Source of the DNA: DATAYF01 sp036272735
GTDB taxonomy: Bacteria > Chloroflexota > Ktedonobacteria > Ktedonobacterales > Ktedonobacteraceae
NCBI GenBank assembly: GCA_036272735.1
Contig: DATAYF010000219.1
Span: forward strand, 1 to 6,309
Direction of reading: 5' to 3'
Length of the DNA stretch: 6,309 nt
Part shown: piece after piece, positions 6,026 to 6,309 of the stretch
How positions within the stretch are numbered: position 1 is the first letter of the stretch
How the letters are laid out: each line of letters starts with the position of its first letter
Translations under genes and position numbers: made by a program
The notes under the pieces: model-generated
Database searches by the model: none
What the model saw: the letters and a program-made list of their open reading frames with translations, nothing else
Told to the model about the DNA's origin: nothing

Positions 6026-6066
6026 TAGCCTTGATATCCTACAGGTTTCTTTTTCCTTGCAAACCA

Positions 6067-6096
6067 TTGACAGACACCATTGTATATTCTTACAAT
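6067..6096 (+). promoter_or_regulatory. Strong promoter of the response-regulator gene
   Basis: TTGACA (6067-6072), an 18-base spacer and TACAAT (6091-6096): perfect -35 and five of six at -10. The expected transcript start, seven bases after the -10, falls on the A of the ATG at 6103. Confidence 0.65.
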
Positions 6097-6102
6097 AACA
6101 GC

Positions 6103-6309
6103 ATGCAAGGATTACTAAAACAATCATTGAGGACAGAAGCGCAGGGAAGGGTGCTGCTGGTTGATGACGACCCAGCGTTTTTACAAGCGTTGCCCCAACT
6201 ATTCGCACTACGTCTGCGCTCGGTACAGCTAGACCTGGCTGACTCTGTGCGTGCCGCACAAGAACAGATGCAGCAATATGCCTATGATGCGATTGTCAGC
6301 GATATCAGG
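6103..6309 (+). CDS. Response-regulator receiver-domain protein, cut at the right edge
   Basis: Sixty-nine codons are visible before the window ends. After a short prefix (MQGLLKQSLRTEAQG) comes RVLLVDDDPAFLQAL (16-30), whose Asp21-Asp22 are the acidic pocket, and YDAIVSDIR (61-69), whose Asp67 is the expected phosphoacceptor. Spacing and order match the CheY-like receiver domain, so it should be phosphorylated by a sensor kinase or be the receiver part of a hybrid kinase; the output domain is out of view. The ATG at 6103 has no Shine-Dalgarno. The promoter just upstream places the transcript start at this codon, suggesting leaderless translation. In-frame TTG at 6127 and GTG at 6151 lack a well-spaced ribosome site, so I keep the ATG. 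Confidence 0.85.
   Translation, partial: MQGLLKQSLRTEAQGRVLLVDDDPAFLQALPQLFALRLRSVQLDLADSVRAAQEQMQQYAYDAIVSDIR

Noticed and set aside
5975..6259. Leftward 94-codon frame opposite the response regulator
   Set aside because: It is antisense to the receiver-domain coding sequence and crosses two promoter regions; no family resemblance.

Overview
The window most resembles a chromosomal segment of a Ktedonobacteria-like Chloroflexota bacterium. This is an inference from the gene styles: an F420/FMN luciferase-like oxidoreductase, an HTH-plus-GAF protein, a signal-less PhnD-like protein and a single-cysteine redoxin, all short and with mixed GTG/ATG starts. No rRNA, tRNA, transposase, CRISPR array or phage gene was seen, so the assignment rests on protein character alone.

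Layout, left to right. (1) Positions 1-1696 hold a leftward operon: an uncharacterised 221-residue protein, a cytoplasmic PhnD-like substrate-binding protein 21 bp behind it, and a further gene whose first eight codons, with a strong Shine-Dalgarno, run off the left edge. (2) Positions 1697-2311 are mostly non-coding on first view but are structured on the minus strand: a near-consensus promoter, an AT-rich palindrome at the predicted transcript start, a terminator-like hairpin, then a weak 61-codon ORF that may lead into the operon. A 60-bp inverted repeat lies just beyond the stop of the next gene. (3) Positions 2312-3151 encode a leftward LLM-class oxidoreductase. (4) Divergent from it, 3426-5336 encodes a rightward two-gene unit: an HTH/GAF protein and a class I SAM-dependent methyltransferase 12 bp downstream. 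(5) A convergent terminator hairpin separates this from a leftward redoxin/peroxiredoxin-like gene (5380-5949). (6) At the right edge a rightward response-regulator receiver domain begins, behind an almost consensus promoter placed so that the mRNA would be leaderless.

How they may work together: the HTH/GAF protein plausibly senses a ligand or redox state and controls the methyltransferase and perhaps the divergent oxidoreductase. The PhnD-like protein lacks a signal peptide and has no permease or ATPase beside it within the window, so it is unlikely to be an ordinary uptake component. None of this amounts to a demonstrated new system. The best leads are the PhnD-like/unknown-protein operon and its elaborate upstream control region.
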